From contig JABAKD010000022.1 of NCBI GenBank assembly GCA_012845835.1, positions 11,922,718 to 11,986,717 on the forward strand: DNA of 64,000 nucleotides, written 5' to 3'. The DNA is from Undaria pinnatifida. Taxonomy: Eukaryota; Sar; Phaeophyceae; Laminariales; Alariaceae. Both the position numbers and the translations under genes were made by a program. The notes below the pieces were generated by a model, which saw only the letters and a list, made by a program, of their open reading frames with translations, made no database searches and had not been told where the DNA came from. The first letter of the stretch is position 1. Every line of letters starts with the position of its first letter. Below are positions 33,721 to 64,000 of the stretch, piece after piece.

Positions 33721-35267
33721 TCCAGGCGGGGTCGCAAGTTGAAAACGGGGAACACAGGCCTCCTTGTACACAACCGACCCTCTTATAAGAAAGATACCCG
33801 CCAGAAACTTGAACCTCAAAATTACGGGGAGGTAGGAGATTCGACAGCTGTATTGGTATTATATTGATTTTTGTGTAGGACACGTACCCTGCTTCAAATG
33901 ATCTAGCCTAACAACGAATATCTCGGTTTCTAATCGGAGGGCCGGTACCACAGCTGTAGAAGCCTTTGTGAGGTTCGACGATGTTGGTGTAGGCTTGTAC
34001 CCCTGGGCGTGGAAAATGTGGGCTGGGCGCTGCCTACACGCACACAAAAGCACCGTGGCTGCTACAAAGAAAGGCAACAGCTTGAAGCCGCGACGACTAC
34101 CGTTGTACCACTGTTAGTGCACTACGAGAACAGGTCAACTATGACATGGTTTCACATCTAAGCTATAGCCTATCCATCTACGTAGAGCACTCCATAACAA
34201 CACCCCATAACGAACAGAGACGCTGGTTCAGGATGGATTTCTTATTAAGAAAGGTAGCGGCTCCCGGATTTCTTTTTTGCCCGTACGTAAATATCAGCGT
34301 GCGTTTCTTGCTACCCTGTTTCTTACTGTAACACCAGGTACCTGGTAATGCCAGGTATTATGTTTATTGTGTGTTGTTGTCTTGGTTTAAATCGGCTCTT
34401 TCTACCCACCGACATCACTAGAACACCCGTTGTCCATCCTGATTTTTCATGCCTAGAGAGATACCAGTACGAATTATGTGGCCAGACTGTGAAACAGTGA
34501 AATCAAAACAAATAACCGCAAGTCAACGGAGGAAATTAATTTATATTTTGGTCTAAGGGGTACACATAACATAGCGAAAAACAAGCCAAAGAAAGTAGAA
34601 AAAAACAAAACAAAATTAAATAGAAAAAAAACAGGACTCCTGGAATTGGACATAAACAGACAAACAACACTGCATGAAGAAAGACGCAAGGAAGCAAGGT
34701 GAAACAAGTAAGCTCTCTCCGTCGTGGATGCCCTTTCTCTCATGTACCGCGTTGGCTCTGGAAAAATGTGGTGCATTACTGTCATATCAACGAGAGGAAA
34801 GGAAAGAAACGACAGATAGAGAGAGAACGAAAGAAAGAAAGAGAGATAAGCCAAGCAAAAAAAACTGTTCATAATGGTATGCTTGTGCACACCTCAAAAG
34901 GGAAGCACGAGCAGCATAGTTTTCCGGGTTCTCTGCTACCTTGACGAGCCAGGAAGCTAGCCATACGGTCTGCCACCTTCTTCTTATTTGCCGTCGACAG
35001 CGGCGTCCGATTTCAGTGCCACCGCTGTCGTCGCCCCGCAAGGAAAAATGACGACAAAAAGCAAAAACCAAGCGAAACAAAAGCAAAGAGACAAAGGTCT
35101 CTCGAAATTGAATTCGAATTCGGGGCCAGCGAATAGATAGCACAGGTTCCATGTGTCAGTCGCTTTTGTGCCTTGCATACGATCTGCCAGTTTTTTGCTT
35201 CCCATCGACAGCGGTATCGGTACAGCTGCCCCCTCCCCCTCCGTTGTCCGTCTCGCCCTTCTTGGCT
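33721..35267. other. Upstream region of the carboxypeptidase gene
   Basis: No coding exon recognised. A-rich and GAAA-rich patches at 34590-34640 and 34795-34865. The promoter of the downstream gene should be in or near this interval, but no TATA box or other element can be called with confidence. Confidence 0.3.
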
Positions 35268-55701
<20,434 letters not shown>

Positions 55702-55736
55702 TACTGAGAGGTAGGTTTTGTGGGTATTGTTTACGG

Positions 55737-56990
55737 TGAACACGGGTGGCGTTTGCCTGTTGGGTAGGCGGGATGGGGGGTTTGGTAGGTGGTGGCTTTG
55801 GCGGGGGGTGAGGGGGAGGGGGGGGTGATAGAGTGTGGTGTTATGATGTGGATGGCGATTTCCTATAAGGAAGAGGGGGGGGGGCAATCGTTGTCATGCA
55901 TGGCCGTAGTCTGCCTGAGCATATACCCTCGCATCCCTGCAACGTCGGACGGAGCACGTCGGGTTTTCGCCGACCAGGCAGGCATTGCTTGCACTGAGCG
56001 CGAAGCGCCGTGAGGTGTTCGGCGAGTTGCATAAAGGGCGAGCTGCATCCTACTACGAAGCGCTTGCGAGGCGGAGTTCGGCACATTGTACGTGCTTTCG
56101 TGCATATAGATGAGACAGCGCGCTCGAGTACAGTGCGAGGGTGTAATTTGTGTTTTTTGTTTTCATGACAGCATGCGACGGTGGCGTTTGCCTAAAGGGA
56201 AGGGGGGGGGGGGCGGAGGCGAGGAGGTGATTAGGTGGCGTTCGGGGAGGGGGGGCAGGGGGTGAGGGGGTGGGGGAGGGAGCTCCCCACGATAGCGGTT
56301 GAGCTCGGCGTGCGTGAAACTATCGGATAGTGCGATATTTTTATGTGCGTGCGTGTGTTAGGACTACGAGCGTATAGTTGCCCGGGTTGCGCGAACGAAT
56401 GTCTTCGAAGGCGTGTACCGGGCGTTGATTTCCTCGTGTTATTAATAGCTCAGAAATTCTTGGAATCTTCTGCACTTACCGAGCGTGGGATGGCTCCTAG
56501 AGTGTACTATGAGGTTGGCGTCTGCGCTCTTTTTGTGGCGGATGCAGCAGCAAGCCCGGGTAGTGTTTGCCTATAGGGAAGCGCATGTTTCAGAAACGGC
56601 GCTTTGACCCCCTTGACCGAAGGCAATGCTTCGTACCTGGTATAGTTTTGCCTCGACTGACGCCAAACTACTAGGTGTTAGTGTGGAATGATCGTTTTTA
56701 CACTTGACCGCTAGACGTGTTACCTGTACTGACAGTCTCCTGACCTATTCGCAGGGAAAGGGGGGTGGGGTGGGAGTGAACGGGGTAATTTTTAGGTGGT
56801 GTGTTTGGTGGGGGAGTGGAGACTGGGGGGGGGGGGTGCTTGGGTCATGTGAGTGCGGTGTCTGCGTAATTTTTTTGTGATGGATGCAGCAGGTGCGGGT
56901 GGCGTTTGCCTACAGGGGAGGGGGGGGTGGAAGTGGACGAAATGGTTGTGGGGGGTGTCCTTGGCGGGAGGGGGGGGTGGGGTGGGGGCG
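55737..56990 (+). pseudogene. Array of decayed copies of the exon 16 tail segment
   Basis: The exon 16 segment GGGGTGGCGTTTGCCTGTAG ... GGTGGTGTCTTTGGCGGGGG recurs at about 55745-55825, 56170-56265, 56550-56582 (partial), 56750-56830 (right half) and 56893-56985. Reading frames are broken. Between them lie a reversed R5 copy (55895-56080) and an R4-like piece (56380-56470). Confidence 0.75.
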
Positions 56991-57668
56991 GGGGGCGGGC
57001 GTGGAGCGGAGGCAGGGGTATCGTGCGAGAGTCGCCTGAGGATTGTGCTTTTTGTGTGGTGGAAGGGTGGTCCTGTTTTGTTTCCGTGTTGTGTGTTTTT
57101 TGTTTTTGTTTTTGTGATGCCGACTATGTGCTTGGATGTTGGACTGATCGGAAGCCTTTGAGCTATTTGACAGTAGTGTACCTTAGCGTTGATTAGTAGC
57201 CCAAGGTGTTTGTTTGCGGCAAGTCAGTATTCTGTATATGCGCCGCGCATGTAGCGCTCCAGCGGTATGGCCTGTTACGCGTACATATGTTTCTGCTGCA
57301 TGCAGCAGTATGAACGGTGCCGTATCTGCTAATAGCAATACTCGCAACAAAAGTCTTAGTTTCCTCTCGCGTGAAATCGTCACCGATTTGGCAACGGACT
57401 TAATACAGTGTCGAGGCAGCATAGCTTAGAAGAAAGGGTGGTACAGTAGATGTACGCAGAGGGAAGTAGTGACCGGAGAGAAAGGCTAAGGGGTAGTGGG
57501 GTTACACGCGACTACGTTTGTTTTCCGGTTCTTAACGGAATGGAGTTCTCCATCTTTGTTGTTACCGCTTCGGGACCCAAAAAACAGGCGATCAAACAAT
57601 TCGGATGTACGCGTACTGCCTGACTGATGGTCTAGTCTCGTGTGGACACGCTGCAGGAACCAAGGCTA

Positions 57669-57957
57669 GACGCATGTTACGATAGAGGTATACCGTTTTT
57701 GGCGAAAATGCTATCTGAATGACGGAGCTCCTTGACCCAAAATCGTCGGAAAATAAATAAATAATAGGCCATTTTTTTTGCATGATTCTCGTTGTGTACC
57801 TAGGCCACGGGATTTTTCATCCGGTATCATATTAATATTAATAGCAGCTTTAATTTTCCCCCAAGTTATTTTTTGCCTTGGAGAGGTCTTGAGCTCCCAA
57901 ATTGAGGGGTAGTGTTAAAAAAGAAGGGGTGCACCACTCTTACCATCGTAGCACGCT
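57669..57957 (+). mobile_element. MITE family B, full copy
   Basis: Left end GACGCATGTTACGATAGAGG, right end ACCATCGTAGCACGC, with CTCCTTGACCCAAAATCGTC, TTCTCGTTGTGTACCTAGGC and GAGAGGTCTTGAGCTCCC between. Confidence 0.78.
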
Positions 57958-57960
57958 TCG

Positions 57961-58110
57961 CTACCGTACCATACCATACCATACCATACCATACCATACC
58001 ATACCATACCATACCATACCATACCATACCATACCATACCATGCCATGCCATGCCATGCCATGCCATGCCATGCCATACCATACAATACCATACCATACC
58101 ATACCATACG
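57961..58110 (+). repeat. (ACCAT)n pentanucleotide microsatellite
   Basis: About 28 pentamers, ACCAT then GCCAT then ACCAT again, immediately after the right end of the family-B MITE. His/Ile-rich or Trp/Tyr/Gly-rich frames on the two strands are artefacts. Confidence 0.95.
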
Positions 58111-58467
58111 ATGCCATAAGAATCACTTTCCGGGTCTTTTTTTGGCTGTGGGTCAGGTTCACACGCGCGAGGCCAGGTACAAAAAATAAAACTGCACTGC
58201 TACTATCATACTGTGATTTCGGTTAGCAGGGGCCTGATCCTCACATTGAACGGAGATTTGATGCTATGACCGTAACACGACGAACAGATTTTTCTCTCTC
58301 TCTTGCAACGAGTACCAGTAACTCACAATCAAGGTGCGAAGGTAGTTGTCAAGGTATTAGAGGGGTGTTAGTCCTTTTGACCACTCGCAGTGTGTTGTCG
58401 ACGGTGCCGTACCGCCGTCGACAACATAGTCTTTAGACTATGTCATAATTATTTCTTCCTCACTCAG

Positions 58468-58669
58468 CTCGGATGAGATCAAGAGACGATCCATACTGAA
58501 AGAGGGGGGCGCAGCGGCCGTCCTCCGTGGCGCACGCAACTGCTCCGATTACAAAATTGGACTCTTCCTAAAGGATGTGGTGTCCAACGGGTGCCTCACC
58601 TGGCGTGCAAACGTACAGCTGTCCCGTGTGATCAGTCTAGCTCCTGCTGCAGGCATCCTATACCGGTAA
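58468..58669 (+). CDS. Orphan terminal coding exon
   Basis: A good acceptor (ATTTCTTCCTCACTCAG) is followed by one open frame, the only one of three without an early stop. It gives 66 codons (SDEIKRRSILKEGGAAAVLR ... NCSDYKIGLFLKDVV ... RANVQLSRVISLAPAAGILYR) and a TAA at 58667. There is no ATG at its start, so it needs an upstream exon ending in phase 2. It could be the last exon of the carboxypeptidase gene if exon 16 is spliced inside its tail, or belong to another gene. No donor of the right phase was found in exon 16, so the link is unproven. No family is recognised. Confidence 0.5.
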
Positions 58670-58724
58670 CATATGAGTATGTTGTCTGCTAGCAAGAACG
58701 CTCCCGATCAGCTTTATTCTGAAT

Positions 58725-58862
58725 GACGTTCAATTCCGCGAGGCAAAAGCATCATCCCTTTTTTCCCATACGCACATGCCTTCAAAAGCATGTGGAACCC
58801 TGTTATATCCAGCCGTATCCCATGTCTTACGCCTTGTTAGGCTCCCAAGGGAATATCATAAC
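58725..58862 (-). repeat. Dispersed repeat R1, copy 3
   Basis: Reverse complement of the copies at 3222 and 5475: GCAAAAGCATCATCCCTTTT, CATACGCACATGCCTT, TATCCAGCCGTATCCCA and CCTTGTTAGGCTCCC. Confidence 0.75.
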
Positions 58863-58869
58863 ACTAGCC

Positions 58870-59880
58870 CACCCTGATGAGCCGTATATGCAGAAATATG
58901 GAAGATTCGGGGAAGCACCGGTTCCACGATCTAGAACATGACTCGAAGATGCGGCTCTTCACAACCTACTCCCACACGTCTACCCTGCGAGGCTACGAAG
59001 CCTCAGGGAAAATGCTACAGCAGAAAACCTCAAACGAAGAATGGAAGACGGGAACAAGGGCACAGAATACTCCAAGGAATGGTGGGATTGACAGGCGCGG
59101 AGATCTATCAGTTCCACAGATTAGCGAGGGAAACGGGGGCAGAGAAAAGGGGAAACGGGGGGAACTATGCAGAAACATAGAAGCAACAACAAAATGCGAA
59201 AGCGCTGGGGTCGAAGGCGGAAGAGTCAAACAACACGCGAGCAAAACCCCGAGCGGTCGCAAAAACGTACCAGAACGCGCCACGTACGAAACCCAACTCG
59301 CGCGCGCGAAATGTTGGATCTCGTGACCCACCAGAATACTATAACAAAACTCATAGCTGACGTCGTTAGAATAATTTGATAAAATCGCTTAAACTGTTTT
59401 TTCAGTGAGGCATACAGCAGAGTCACTCGGGCCAATGACCCAAACCCGGTGCGTACGTAGGTAGTGCAACACGGGATACCCCCTCTCACCGTAACTTAGG
59501 CCAGCCGTTTATTACGTCCAAACACAACGTCGTTAGACCGGAAACCCCATGGACAGGGGAAATGATGGAGCATTTCGTGAAGAAATTTCTCTCCCTGTGG
59601 GTAAAAAGCGCAGTTCAAATACATCGCCCTCTTGTCCACCACCTTTAGGATTTCTGTCAATCAATAAGGAATCAGAGGAACTGCATTTATCCGCGCGTCG
59701 CGCTCAGTTTTATCCGTGGCTCTATTAATAGTGGGATTAATATAAAAGGAGAGCTTCTCGTATACAAACAAGTTTGAGCGACCAACAACGCGGGACCTGC
59801 CTAGTAAAGATATATATCTGCATGAGGGCGGCTTGTGCTTGTAAACAGCGCGCTATATAGTCTTACTAAGACAATATTAT
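58870..59880. other. Non-coding stretch, nothing firmly recognised
   Basis: A 149-codon plus-strand frame at 58877-59326 and a 112-codon minus-strand frame overlap it. Neither shows a domain or splice support. A weak R3 block (ACTCATAGCTGACGTCGTTA) lies at 59349. Confidence 0.35.
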
Positions 59881-59889
59881 TTCAATAGT

Positions 59890-60056
59890 AGTAGTAGTCT
59901 GTTTGACCGCTGGTTAAAGAACAGCCAATTGCCCACCCAACCTGAGCCTTACAACACTCTCCCCTCCTGGACCGGCGGGATAGCAGGTCGGCGGGATATA
60001 TATATATATATATATGTGTATGGGCGTACGTACGTGTCAATATCCACGCGGTTCCA
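59890..60056 (-). mobile_element. Miniature LTR element fragment, inverted
   Basis: On the minus strand: polypurine-type GGAGGGGAGAG, then TGTTGTAAGGCTCAGGTTGG and an LTR-like end. It is broken inside by a (TA)n run at about 59996-60016. It faces the forward copy that starts at 60071. Confidence 0.6.
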
Positions 60057-60070
60057 GGGAAGGAGAATGC

Positions 60071-60525
60071 TGTAAGACTTGGTTTGGGTGGGCAACTGGT
60101 CAACATTTTACCGGTGGTCAAACTGACTACTACTACTGCTGTAGTACCTCTTCAAACACCTGAACAAATTTACCAGTGGTCAATCGGACTAGTACCTTCT
60201 AATTCGTTAACAAAATGGCGAGGTCGGATGGGCTTTGGGTCGTGGATTCGAATCTCACCGTCCACCAAGAACTTTTACGGCTTTCCCCATCATCACGTCG
60301 AACTTAAAAAATACCCTCCTCCCCGGTATCCCCACAGGAAATGGAACCGCGTGGATATTAACACGCGCCCGCCCGTATCACCTGCCGACCTGCTGTATAT
60401 ATCCCGCCGTTCCAGGGTGGGGGGAGTGTGTTGGTAAGACTTAGTTTAAGTAGGGAATTGGTTGATCTTTCACCAGGTAGGTGCGGTCAAACGGACCACG
60501 TAATGCCCTGCAAAACAACACCTTA
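60071..60525 (+). mobile_element. Miniature LTR element, diverged copy
   Basis: 5' LTR-like 60071-60212 (TGTAAGACTTGGTTTGGG ... GTTAACA) with about 57 bp of extra sequence inside. Then TGGCGAGGTCGG, the B-box-like GATTCGAATCTCACC, and a purine tract GGGTGGGGGGAG. 3' LTR-like sequence starts near 60429. Clearly related to 4550-4937 and 61604-61975 but much older. Confidence 0.65.
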
Positions 60526-60730
60526 ATTAAGAATTATCACCTAAGAAAGGCGTGTTGGTTGGGCATGATACTCGCCAATCAAGGTAAATGAAGCACTTCC
60601 ACTCGGTTACTACTCTGCAACAAACGTACGACGTTTTACTTTAATTCCAGGTCATTTCTCCCCAAAACGTGGAAGCACGATGCCTGATCCCTGATTACGG
60701 GCGTGCCTTACAACCTTAATTTAGACTACA

Positions 60731-60915
60731 CAGTAGTAGGTGGCCCTATGTAGTGCGGGTCATATAGTGCGGGTGTCCGATATTATGCGGGTGAAATCGT
60801 TTGGCACAAAATAGACCCCTCTATAGTGGCCGGTTTTTATATAGTGCGGGTGCCCGGTATAGTGCGGGTAAATTTCCGTGACACATACCCGCACTATACA
60901 GGGCCACCTACTGCT
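60731..60915. mobile_element. Inverted-repeat element of 185 bp
   Basis: Left end CAGTAGTAGGTGGCCCTATG, right end the near-perfect reverse complement (GGGCCACCTACTGCTG), with TAGTGCGGGT motifs on both arms. Related fragments at 40060-40340 and 62405-62520. Confidence 0.7.
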
Positions 60916-60999
60916 GTACCAGGTATATAATATATATTTTATAATATAATATATATATATATGCCTCGACGCCATCTGAGGCGGGTTTTATAGGACCTA

Positions 61000-61085
61000 G
61001 CACTCGGTGAGACTTGAACCCACAACCACCAACCTTGATTGACGTTGGTAGGGACGAGATTTACCTACTTCATCGGGGACGCTGA
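61000..61085 (-). repeat. tRNA-like SINE head fragment
   Basis: On the minus strand a T-arm-like GTGGGTTCAAGTCTCAC with a five-base-pair stem and a B-box. The acceptor and anticodon parts do not pair, so it is not a functional tRNA gene but a relic. Confidence 0.45.
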
Positions 61086-61214
61086 CACATTACCCCCATG
61101 TATTCAAACATCCCCATGAACCTCAATGAAAAACCCTTGTGGTTTTCCGTAAAACGTACCACCAGTAACTCCATCCATCTCATCATTATTATCCCATATT
61201 AATAATTTGAAAAT

Positions 61215-61300
61215 ACGTGGAGGAAGTGTGGTGAGCTAAAGCTTTATTTTTCCCCATCCGCCGGAGGATGAAAAATAATAATAATAATAATAATAATAGT
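61215..61300 (-). repeat. Dispersed piece matching the R5 insertion, plus (ATA)n
   Basis: GGAAGTGTGGTGAGCTAAAG ... CCCCATCCGCCGGAGGAT is the reverse complement of 54853-54945. An (ATA)n run of about 27 bp follows. Confidence 0.65.
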
Positions 61301-61603
61301 ACCCTTCACTAATAATCCCAGGCAGGCGTAATTTACTTTTAGTATGTAGGTCTACATACATAGACTTTATATGCATTTCCACCACGACTACTACTTACTG
61401 GGGTGTAGCCCTACCCAATACCAATCTTAGAATCTGATGATGTGATAAGATGGCGTTTTCATGGCAGGTGATCCGAAAATAACCTTCATTCAAATGTCTC
61501 TCTACTATGCGTTGACGGCTGATATCAGATGATGTATGTAAGTATGTGATGTACGTTTTTTAAACGCACATAACTGACTGCTGTATCATATCATACAGCA
61601 GCA

Positions 61604-61975
61604 TGTTAAAAGGCTTAGTTTGGGTAAGCTATTGGTTAACCTTTTGCAAGTGGTCAAACGGACTAATACCCCACTAATAACCTTAACAAATGGCGTCGTC
61701 GACAGACCATGGGTTTTTGGGTCGTGGGTTCGATCCCCACATCCACCATAATAAACTTTTTCAGATTTCCCCATGGCGAACTTGAAAAACACTCTCCCCG
61801 GTATACCCAGGAAATGAAACGGCTTGGATAATTGACAGGTCCGCCCGTATATCCGGCCGACCTGCTATCCCGCCGTTTCAGGGGGGGAGAGTGTTATAAG
61901 GCTTAGTTTGGGTAAGCTATTGGTTAACCTTTTGCAAGTGGTCAAACGGACTAATGCCCCACTAATTCCTTAACA
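61604..61975 (+). mobile_element. Miniature LTR retroelement (TRIM-like), best copy
   Basis: LTRs 61604-61688 (85 bp) and 61892-61975 (84 bp) are almost identical, TGTTA...TTAACA. AGCA flanks both sides (61600-61603 and 61976-61979) as a 4-bp target duplication. Right after the 5' LTR: AA, then TGGCGTCGTCGACAG (primer-binding-site-like). Then a perfect hairpin GTGGGTTCGATCCCCAC at 61725-61741 that fits a tRNA T-arm and polymerase III B-box. AGGGGGGGAGAG precedes the 3' LTR. The total of 372 bp cannot encode reverse transcriptase, so it needs proteins from elsewhere. Confidence 0.85.
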
Positions 61976-63287
61976 AGCAGTAGTAGTCAGTAGTGACAAC
62001 ACAACAACAACACAACAACAACAACAGACAACGATAAAAAGAGATCAGGCCTTTAAACGTCCCCTATCCCCCCTGGAGACATTCGGCGGAAAGCACATTT
62101 TGGTTTTATTTTTTTTCGTATTTCTCTCTTCTTCCTGCGTCTCAATACAACAAAACCACGTGTTAGGGGAGGGGGTACGGAGAGGAAGGAAGGAAGCTCT
62201 CTGACCGTGGCGCCTAAGAGCGACAGGGGGGGGCACAACCGGCCCGTCCTCTCCCGTGGGTCGGGTGGCGGGGCTGGGTGAGTGGGTCCTGTAGATCATA
62301 GTAGGCGAGCTTTTGTTGGTGGCTTTTCGTCGTCTCGGTGTGGTTTTACTATATCAGCCTGCTTGTCTGTTTCGTGTCAAGTTACGTATTTCGATGAGGA
62401 TTCCTATAATGCCTGTTCAATAGTGCCTGTTCCCTATATAATGCCGGTAAAAGGCGCTTAGCGCTCGGCACAAGTGTAGAAATGACTACCAGTGTCATTC
62501 CCAATAGTGCTGACATCCGATATACGGCTGATTTGCTGGCTGGTACACACCAGTACTATACGCGGACCACTGCTGTAATCCTCTCTTTTTCTTTTGGATA
62601 GGATAGCACCGATCGATGCTCGTGCTTGTAGCTTGTCCTGAAGCAGGACAGCAGTGATACCTGATTTAGGGCACCATTGAGGCTGCACCGGGGGTGAAAT
62701 GTACCTCATGTCAGGGTAGCATACATACGTGGCGATGATGGGTTGCGTTTTATTCGTTTTTGTTGTTTTGCTGCATGGCCTCGTGCTTGCTTGTTATTAT
62801 TACGCAACGCGTTGTCGTTGATCTTGATTATTGCATATAAAAAACCCCAAACTACTTGAAAATTTGTCTGTGGGATAAAAAAGGGGTCATAAAATGAAGC
62901 AGACAACTCAAGTTTGGGCGAACCAAACACATTGTGCTTTAACTTTTTAACTCCACTGGCGATGCCCAGGCATAGCTCGCGGATACTCCCTCCTCGAGGC
63001 TAGCCTGAGACCAGAGTCATGACAGTAGTGCAGAGGCTGGCTAGGCCGGCCGCTTCTGTTGGTTTGGACCGTTATATTACATGTTTGAGACTATGCTTAA
63101 GCACGAGTGTTGGACTTGAAATACCCACAGAGAGCGTCGTCTCATTGCGGTGAAATTTTGATTAAACGTGTTGTCTTGAGTATAAGCGTCCCCCCCCTTT
63201 GTTGCGTGCTTTGATTTTCGCGTTGCGTCGCTCTGCCTGCTGTACAAGCATTCGAGTACCAGCGCCACTGCTTGCTGCTGCTACAGC

Positions 63288-63321
<34 letters not shown>

Positions 63322-64000
63322 ACCGCTCCGTATATTCCGCTGCTGCTGCATTGCTGGCGACCCCCCCCTCTTTACACTGCGAACAAACGGCACCACTATT
63401 ATATTGGTAGTAGCACTCCTACTGCTGTCTTCGTCACTGCTACTACTGTGTATCCATATGTCCGTAAATATAAGAACCGTTTTGTCACTAATATGGAATC
63501 CAAACGATTCTTACTTATACAACAACAATAATTATACGGAGAGAGTGCTCCTGCTCTCGCATCTCGACAATCATCGCCCGGCAGCTGGTACGTACGCAAG
63601 TATCCTACCAGTACTTCCAGTAGTGTTGAACTTCTTTTGCACTTGAAATTAGTGTCAAGGACGTGAAATAGTGTCACCGCCTCTATTAATAGCAGGTCGC
63701 ATGTGAAGTGTGGTGATGTTCGAGTAATGAAAGCAGAAGAAAAATAGTCGGAGCCTTCGATGGACCTTTTTTTTTCCTTTTATTTTTGTCACAGGTGTAC
63801 CAGCTGCTGCTGGCCTGTGTACCAAAGCATGAGTGTAGCTTTCGTGCTATGATATCTCTGCTGATCTCTACCGGTACGCTGCTGCTGCATGCTGCACCAC
63901 TGCTGGCATTTACTGCAGGGTATTAAGTATTAATGGCAAGAGGGGTGCATGCATAGTCTTCTCGTATACGGGTATGATTTGCCGAGAAAGCCATGCATGT
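61976..64000. other. Non-coding stretch to the window end
   Basis: Simple repeats (ACAACA near 61999-62025, GCTGCT near 63285-63322) and a fragment of the 60731 element at 62405-62520. No exon or further transposon recognised. Confidence 0.4.

Noticed and set aside
33295-33867. 190-codon plus-strand frame
   Set aside because: Falls in the GGTAC-rich tandem region and its peptide repeats with the DNA period.
61000-61085. Possible tRNA gene on the minus strand
   Set aside because: Only the T-arm pairs. The acceptor stem and anticodon arm do not form, so it is treated as a SINE relic.

Overview
This window is eukaryotic nuclear DNA. There are no operons, no Shine-Dalgarno-led genes and no long intact reading frames outside simple repeats. 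Coding sequence is sparse and split into short exons with GT-AG boundaries, and most of the 64 kb is transposon debris, satellites and microsatellites. A TTAGGG-type interstitial telomere tract, long introns, (CAA)n/(GTT)n arrays and a membrane-anchored S10 carboxypeptidase would suit a large-genome alga, possibly a brown-alga-like stramenopile. That taxonomic guess is inference only.

Layout. 1-14 kb holds no recognisable gene; it carries several short inverted-repeat (MITE-like) families, a miniature LTR element nested inside a MITE, a 75-bp satellite and other tandem arrays. 14.9-20.2 kb holds candidate minus-strand exons among satellites, TTAA-flanked mini-elements and a 290-bp (CAA)n tract. 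20-25 kb is GATC-rich repeats, a hAT-like fragment and SINE-like copies. 25.4-26.0 kb has candidate minus-strand exons encoding a membrane helix. 26.75-28.56 kb is two Harbinger-like elements inserted back to back at a TAA target. 30.9-32.2 kb is a hAT-like non-autonomous element.

The one confidently assembled gene runs on the plus strand from 35268 to 55701: a 16-exon serine carboxypeptidase (S10, KEX1-like) of about 1,020 residues. Every splice junction keeps frame except one poly-G run inside exon 12. The predicted protein has a signal peptide, an S10 domain with Ser-Asp-His triad, a fibronectin-III-like domain, an EGF-like domain, a possible SEA-like region, a transmembrane helix and a basic tail. 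An orphan terminal exon lies at 58468-58669. 59-64 kb returns to repeats, including the best preserved copy of the miniature LTR element.

The most striking observation is that at least five introns of the carboxypeptidase gene, plus the region just past its stop codon, contain decayed tandem copies of neighbouring exon boundaries: acceptor tract plus exon start, or exon plus donor. Some copies have lost the AG, others keep it. The minus-strand candidate gene at 14.98-17.69 kb shows the same pattern. This suggests repeated local duplication of intron-exon boundaries as an ongoing process in this genome. A second notable system is a roughly 370-bp LTR mini-retroelement that combines 84-85-bp LTRs, a TGG-initiated primer-binding site, a perfect tRNA T-arm/B-box-like motif and a polypurine tract.
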